From Wyeomyia smithii (lineage: Eukaryota; Arthropoda; Insecta; Diptera; Culicidae): a stretch of 64,000 bases of DNA. The notes beneath the pieces were generated by a model. The model was not told the DNA's origin. It saw nothing but the letters and a program-made list of their open reading frames with translations, and searched no databases. The DNA lies in NCBI RefSeq assembly GCF_029784165.1, contig NC_073695.1:94243777-94307776 (forward strand), read 5' to 3'. The position numbers and the translations under genes are program-made. Below are positions 60,401 to 64,000 of this stretch, one piece after another. Each line of letters starts with the position of its first letter. The first letter of the stretch is position 1.

Positions 60401-60841
60401 ACACTTCCAATCAATATTTCGTGTAAGGTCGTAGGAAATATTGATTGGGTTCGGGGGAGTTGAACCATTAGCAATTGATATAACGATTGGAAGATGATCA
60501 CTACCGTGGGGATCGTTGATTACTTTCCACCGGCAATCTAACGCTAGTGATGTCGAGCAAAGGGATAGGTCAAGCACGCTTTCACGTGCTGGAGGATTAG
60601 GTACACGTGTCGCTTCCCCAGTATTCAAAACTGTCATATTGAAGTCGTCGATCAAGTTACAGATTAAAGGAGATCGGTTGTCGTTGTACAGCGACCCCCA
60701 TAGCGAACAGTGAGAATTAAAATCTCCCAATATCAAAAAAGACGCGGGAAGCAACTCTGCTATATCAGTAAGATGCTTCTGTTCAATCCGCGCGGATGGA
60801 GGCATACATAACGAAGCAAGGCATAGGTCTTTTCCATTCAT
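57464..60841 (-). CDS. ORF2 polyprotein of the I-clade element: endonuclease, reverse transcriptase, RNase H
   Basis: 1125 codons from the first in-frame ATG. The same frame is open upstream to 61123 and contains the endonuclease N-terminus (QWNCRS, then catalytic Glu in ALCETF). Domains in this numbering: endonuclease GDFN 39-42 and SDH 114-116; RT about 340-620 with motif A FMDIKGAFD (466-474), LPQGS near 524, and LADD about 555-558; RNase H about 840-975 with the full DEDD set Asp847, Glu880, Asp904, Asp960; and a C-terminal Cys/His motif (CVCGDGYHDIEHVVWSC) at 1058-1074. The expected start is ATG 61149-61147, which overlaps the ORF1 stop. A six-T run (61120-61115) one base too short puts that ATG out of frame. 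Apart from this the protein looks fully competent. Confidence 0.92.
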   Translation of the reverse strand: MNGKDLCLASLCMPPSARIEQKHLTDIAELLPASFLILGDFNSHCSLWGSLYNDNRSPLICNLIDDFNMTVLNTGEATRVPNPPARESVLDLSLCSTSLALDCRWKVINDPHGSDHLPIVISIANGSTPPNPINISYDLTRNIDWKCYESIIAQSIETHEELPPEEEYAFLAGLIIDAATQAQTKPIPGVTIRQRPPNKWWDKECSELYARRSAAYKDYREYGTVNLLRKYEALGRQMKSLVKAKKRRYWRRFVNALSRETAMSTLWDTARRMRSRDVSNESKEYSDRWILDFAKKVCPDSVPEQKTFRDALLVTTEEPPFSMLEFSIALLSCNNKAPGLDRIKFNLLKNLPDSAKRRLLNLFNKFLELNIVPHDWREVKFIAIRKPEKPASDHNSYRPIAMLSCLRKLMEKTILLRLDKWVETNGLLSDTQFGFRRGKGTNDCPALLSTEIQLAFARKEQMTSAFMDIKGAFDSVSVEVLSAKLHSQGLSPNLNNFLLNLLSEKHMYFSHGDSTTSRISYMGLPQGSCLSPLFYNFYVNDIDECLANSCTLRQLADDSVVSITGSKASDLQGPLQDTLDNLSEWALKLGIEFSPEKTELVVFPRKHNPAQLQLLLTGKTISQVLVAKYLGVWFDSTCTWACHIRYLTQKSQQRINFLRTITGTWWGAHPGDLLRLYQTTILSVLEYGCFCFRSAANTHIIKLERIQYRCLRIALGCMQSTHTMSLEVLAGILPLKHRFWNLSYRLLIRCTVMNPLVIENFERLVDLQSQSRFMTLYFDYMAQDINPSSYDSSNVALLATSNNAIFFDTTMKQDISGIPDQLRPQEIPKIFSNKFKHVSYDKRFYTDGSNLDESTGFGVFHENFTASYKLDAPASVYVAELAAIQYSLGNIETLPIDHYFIFTDSLSAIEALRSMKPVKHTPYFLGKIRRFLSALTDKNYRVTLAWVPSHCSIPGNEKADSLAKVGAIDGDIYERPIAYDELYNILPQRTLNSWQSSWNSDELGRWLHSIFPKVSTKAWFKGLDVGRDFIRVMSRLMSNHYTLNAHLFRIGLVDSNHCVCGDGYHDIEHVVWSCTEYCGVRSELIDSLRARGKQPNVPVRDILGSGDLQYMTQLYVFIKHAGIKI

Positions 60842-61141
60842 ATTCGTTTGAATGGCAACGACTTCAATATTCGAGATCGAGGGAAGGTCGATTCGGAAGA
60901 AGGAATAGCACTTTTTAATCCCTAAAAGTACCCCTCCACCGTGTGAGTCTCGATCTCGACGAATAATGTTTAAATCGTGGAAATTGAGTTGGTCGTTTGA
61001 ATTGAGAAAGGTTTCACAGAGCGCAAATGCGTCGAAATTGTATGTATTTATTAAATGAGAAAATAGATCGAATTTGGGGATGATACTTCTGCAATTCCAC
61101 TGTAATACAGTGATAAAAAATTCCTAACCTCTTTCGCCGTA

Positions 61142-62521
61142 TTAGTCATCGAAAGATATGATAGCTGAAATGAGGGGCCAAGTTGCTGCTAGTTGCATCA
61201 AAAAGGTTTTCACTGTAGGAAGAAGGGCAAGAAGAATATTTTGTAGGGGATCTGGTATGTTGAATGTTTTAAATATCCAGTCCACAATATCAGAAAATTT
61301 TATGAACCCTGTTTCTTTTTTATCTTCTGATCGAGAAATGGGTTCACGAGGGGTTTTTGGTGCCCCAGGAAGCGGTGGGTACTCCTGGTTTGATTTAAAA
61401 TTAAAAACGGGAGGTACTTGCTTCGGTTTTTCTTCACCGCTTCCTTTTTGTGTTGACTTATTGGTCATTCCGCTAGGGGTTATCTTGCGACCTTTGCGAG
61501 AAAGATTAGGAGAGTTGATCATTCTCCTCTTCCTAGATCCTTCTGGCATGGCATAAGAACACCCTTCGACGGGATCGTCAGATGTACCCTCATCGGTTGG
61601 CAAAAAGGAAAAGATGTTTCCTGTCGAGGGTGGCTCAGAACTCTTCAGCATTTCTGCGAAAGAGCGCTTTGATCGTTCCTTGAGGGAACGCTTTATTTTT
61701 TCCTCGCGCTGTTTGTACGCGGGACACGCCGAAAGGTCATGCCGAGTTTTCTCGCAGTAAAGACACTTTTCAGTATCCTCACTGCAAGCGGTCTCAGCAT
61801 GATTGCCTCCGCACTTGCTGCAGCGTGCCTTGTTGCAGCAGTAGGTGGCTGTATGACCTAACTGCTTGCAGTTTTGGCAATGCATGACCCGCGGTACGAA
61901 CAGGCGTACAGGCAGACGAACCCTGTCCAAAGAGATGTAGTTCGGCAGTGCGGATCCGGCGAATGTTACACGGAAGGAATCCGAAGGGAAGAATTTCTTC
62001 TTCCCTTCTTCGATGGATACTGAATGCAATTGCTTGACATCCAGTATCTTTACATCTTGAATCAGGGGGTTCTTGAAGCAGCCAACCCCGTGACGCAAAA
62101 TGTCATCGACCGTGAGGCTTCCTTCGGTAACCACACCGTCGATCTCCACGTCCTTGGCAGGGATGTACACGCGGTACTCTCTCGTAAAGAGCTCGTAGCT
62201 AGCAATTGCGTTTGCTTGCTTCAAGCTACTCACAACAATTCGCAGTTTGTTCGGTCTAACCTTTGTAATTTCGGTTACGTCCGAAAACTGTTTTGCCAGG
62301 TCCTTGCCGATTTGAATTATATTTAGAGGCTTCTTTATGGGCCTGAAGTAAACTACGAACGGACCTTTCGAAGCATCTGGGTAAGCTTTCACCCTTGTTG
62401 CCGGTACCCTTGGTACGGGGCTAGGTAGCGGGGAAGGTAGAGGGGAATTGACGGGGGAGATCTCAATCTCTTCCCCAGTTGTTTCCACATCCAGGAATAG
62501 TTGCACCTGCATGTCGTCCAT
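61142..62521 (-). CDS. ORF1 (gag-like nucleic-acid-binding protein) of the I-clade element
   Basis: 459 residues, uninterrupted. A proline-rich N-terminus (SPLPSPLPSPVPRVP, 26-40) is followed by an RRM-like region (VVYFRPIKKPLNIIQIGKDL, 56-75) and three zinc knuckles. The knuckles are C215/C218/H223/C228, C234/C237/H241/C246 and C253/C256/H261/C266. Next comes a basic stretch (KIKRSLKERSKRSFAEM) and a hydrophobic C-terminus. This is the usual Jockey/I-group ORF1 layout; such proteins coat the RNA and return it to the nucleus. It ends at TAA 61144-61142, overlapping the ATG of ORF2. Confidence 0.92.
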   Translation of the reverse strand: MDDMQVQLFLDVETTGEEIEISPVNSPLPSPLPSPVPRVPATRVKAYPDASKGPFVVYFRPIKKPLNIIQIGKDLAKQFSDVTEITKVRPNKLRIVVSSLKQANAIASYELFTREYRVYIPAKDVEIDGVVTEGSLTVDDILRHGVGCFKNPLIQDVKILDVKQLHSVSIEEGKKKFFPSDSFRVTFAGSALPNYISLDRVRLPVRLFVPRVMHCQNCKQLGHTATYCCNKARCSKCGGNHAETACSEDTEKCLYCEKTRHDLSACPAYKQREEKIKRSLKERSKRSFAEMLKSSEPPSTGNIFSFLPTDEGTSDDPVEGCSYAMPEGSRKRRMINSPNLSRKGRKITPSGMTNKSTQKGSGEEKPKQVPPVFNFKSNQEYPPLPGAPKTPREPISRSEDKKETGFIKFSDIVDWIFKTFNIPDPLQNILLALLPTVKTFLMQLAATWPLISAIISFDD

Positions 62522-62673
62522 TTTGCGGGAGCGTTACGCTCTACCGCACACAAACGATAAATATTCGAATGTGGGGGGGGGGGTCAAGTAGTTGCTATTA
62601 AATTTTAAAAACAATTTTTCTAACTACAATGGATCAAAATAAAAAAAAGGCAGTAATACTAATACTAATAACA

Positions 62674-62886
<213 letters not shown>

Positions 62887-63358
62887 ATAAAAATTCTAAA
62901 GTGAATACTTCACCGAACGTCTAAGTCACGACCTCACGGCTGATAGTAGGATTAATCGAGCGTCTCCGCAGAACAAACAATGACGATCCAGCTTCGTGTT
63001 GTGACACAGTGGCCGTATCCTACACGCGACCTTGTAGATGCCACTTGTAGTTGACTTCCACTCGCTCGATCGTATGATGGTCCGTGCTGCTAGCGGGGTA
63101 ACAGCGGTGCGGGAGAATTATTCTTGCTGATATATCAGCTGCGTATCGGATCACTGGCGGGGTAGCCTGCCCCTACCAGTGTGCAGAAGATGTTTCTGCC
63201 GATAAACTACCGGCTATTGTTATCGCGCAGCACAAGAACTAATCGACAAAAAAAACACCCGTACGATAACTCGTGTATTGTTATTTTGCAAACTCAAACG
63301 GAGATGAACAATTTGCGTCTAATCGAGACGAAAGCAAAACAACGAATGTAAGTTTAAT

Positions 63359-63513
63359 CGAATGGAAGAATATTTTGAATTTGGTGAATCTTCGTTTAAA
63401 TTGAAGTAGAAGCAAGCACCTATAAGTTTTTAATATCATATATTAGTTTTATACTAGTTGATTGGGACTATCAGTCAGCTGAATTTTATACACAAATAAA
63501 CAAATAAACAAAT
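63359..63513 (+). pseudogene. Non-LTR element D, part 3 (C-terminus and 3' tail)
   Basis: Continues the frame interrupted at 57106: RMEEYFEFGESSFKLK and a TAG stop at 63407-63409. The 3' untranslated region ends in repeats of AAACAAAT-type sequence at about 63491-63513. The in-frame join across 6.2 kb of inserted DNA is strong evidence for the nesting. Confidence 0.85.
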
Positions 63514-64000
63514 CCAAAAACATATCCAAAACAGCATATGGAAACTATTTTATGATTTTTGAATCTATAATTGTAGGATTGTAGGTTCCCCAGTTAAGAT
63601 TCTTTTGTTTCGGAACATATCGCCGGGAAACCGAATTCCGAACATTTTCGCTCGCTTTCGGAAGAAAATTTGTTTAATATGTATGTTACGAGTGTTATCG
63701 CGAGTGAGTTTACTCGGGAATATTTGTTGTGTTGTGTATGCTGCAAAACTTTCACTTAATGTGCATTGTTTAATACCGTGAACATTAATCGATAAAACGG
63801 CTGTATTGACATATGCGATAGTACTACGCCATCGTCGTCTGCAACGGGTTTTGTCTTACTTCTCATCACTGTTTGGTTTGAGTGAGTGCGTTTGCATTAG
63901 CCATCGGCTGGTGGTGGCAGTGATGAAAATTCATTCAACATCGGTCCAGATGAGTATAACTGATAACCTTTAAAAATGATATACTTCGCCGCGGTTTTAC
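63514..64000. other. Spacer to the window end; nothing recognised
   Basis: AT-rich sequence without a supportable gene, promoter or repeat. Confidence 0.5.

Overview
The window looks like intergenic and intronic DNA from a culicine mosquito (Aedes-like; this is an inference). The support is the combination of retrotransposons I recognise from such genomes: Juan-type Jockey elements, RTE elements, CR1/L2-like elements, I-clade elements, an ITmD37E-type mariner, hAT and Helitron non-autonomous elements and a tRNA-related SINE. Most of the remaining sequence is AT-rich spacer. There is no bacterial or organelle signature. One 500-base run of N marks a scaffold gap.

Host genes are sparse. (1) A first coding exon on the minus strand (12450-12579) encodes a clear signal peptide and ends in a consensus splice donor. 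About 620 bases upstream there is a TATA box and an initiator at near-ideal spacing. The rest of this secreted-protein gene lies to the left, inside the window or beyond it. (2) A 96-base internal exon on the plus strand (52070-52165) has a polypyrimidine tract, AG acceptor and GT donor. (3) A possible collapsed histone gene (39720-39940) keeps a promoter and a 3' stem-loop but almost no coding sequence.

Layout from left to right: CR1/L2-like relic (1-1640); perfect 39-bp hairpin (1683-1766); gap (2601-3100); SINE (5.5 kb); hAT element with 8-bp target duplication (9754-10632); foldback repeat (11.5 kb); secreted-protein exon and promoter (12.4-14 kb); second SINE (15.3 kb); three RTE copies, A minus, B plus and C plus (15.7-24 kb), with a Jockey-superfamily fragment between A and B; two Juan relics (24.0-25.1 and 28.1-29.3 kb); a dead non-LTR element with a (TAA)n tail and an inverted-repeat insertion (29.7-33 kb); an RTE relic (33.3-34.6 kb); a mariner relic (37.1-38.0 kb); an ACGCGG minisatellite (38.3-38.5 kb); the histone relic; a nearly full-length but broken two-ORF non-LTR element (40.7-45.0 kb); a Helitron with an internal ~125-bp tandem repeat (50.2-51.9 kb); the plus-strand exon; and a nested transposon stack (53.4-63.5 kb).

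The nested stack is the clearest structure. A plus-strand non-LTR element was hit by a Transib-like DNA transposon (5-bp duplication CAGCA) with very long inverted repeats of about 800 bp. It was hit separately by a 6.2-kb minus-strand I-clade retrotransposon (11-bp duplication GTAAGTTTAAT). Removing both insertions rejoins the host reading frame through its stop codon. The I-clade element is almost intact: ORF1 has three zinc knuckles and ORF2 has endonuclease, reverse transcriptase and RNase H domains. One missing T separates the ORF2 start from its body. I found no evidence of a wholly new biological system.
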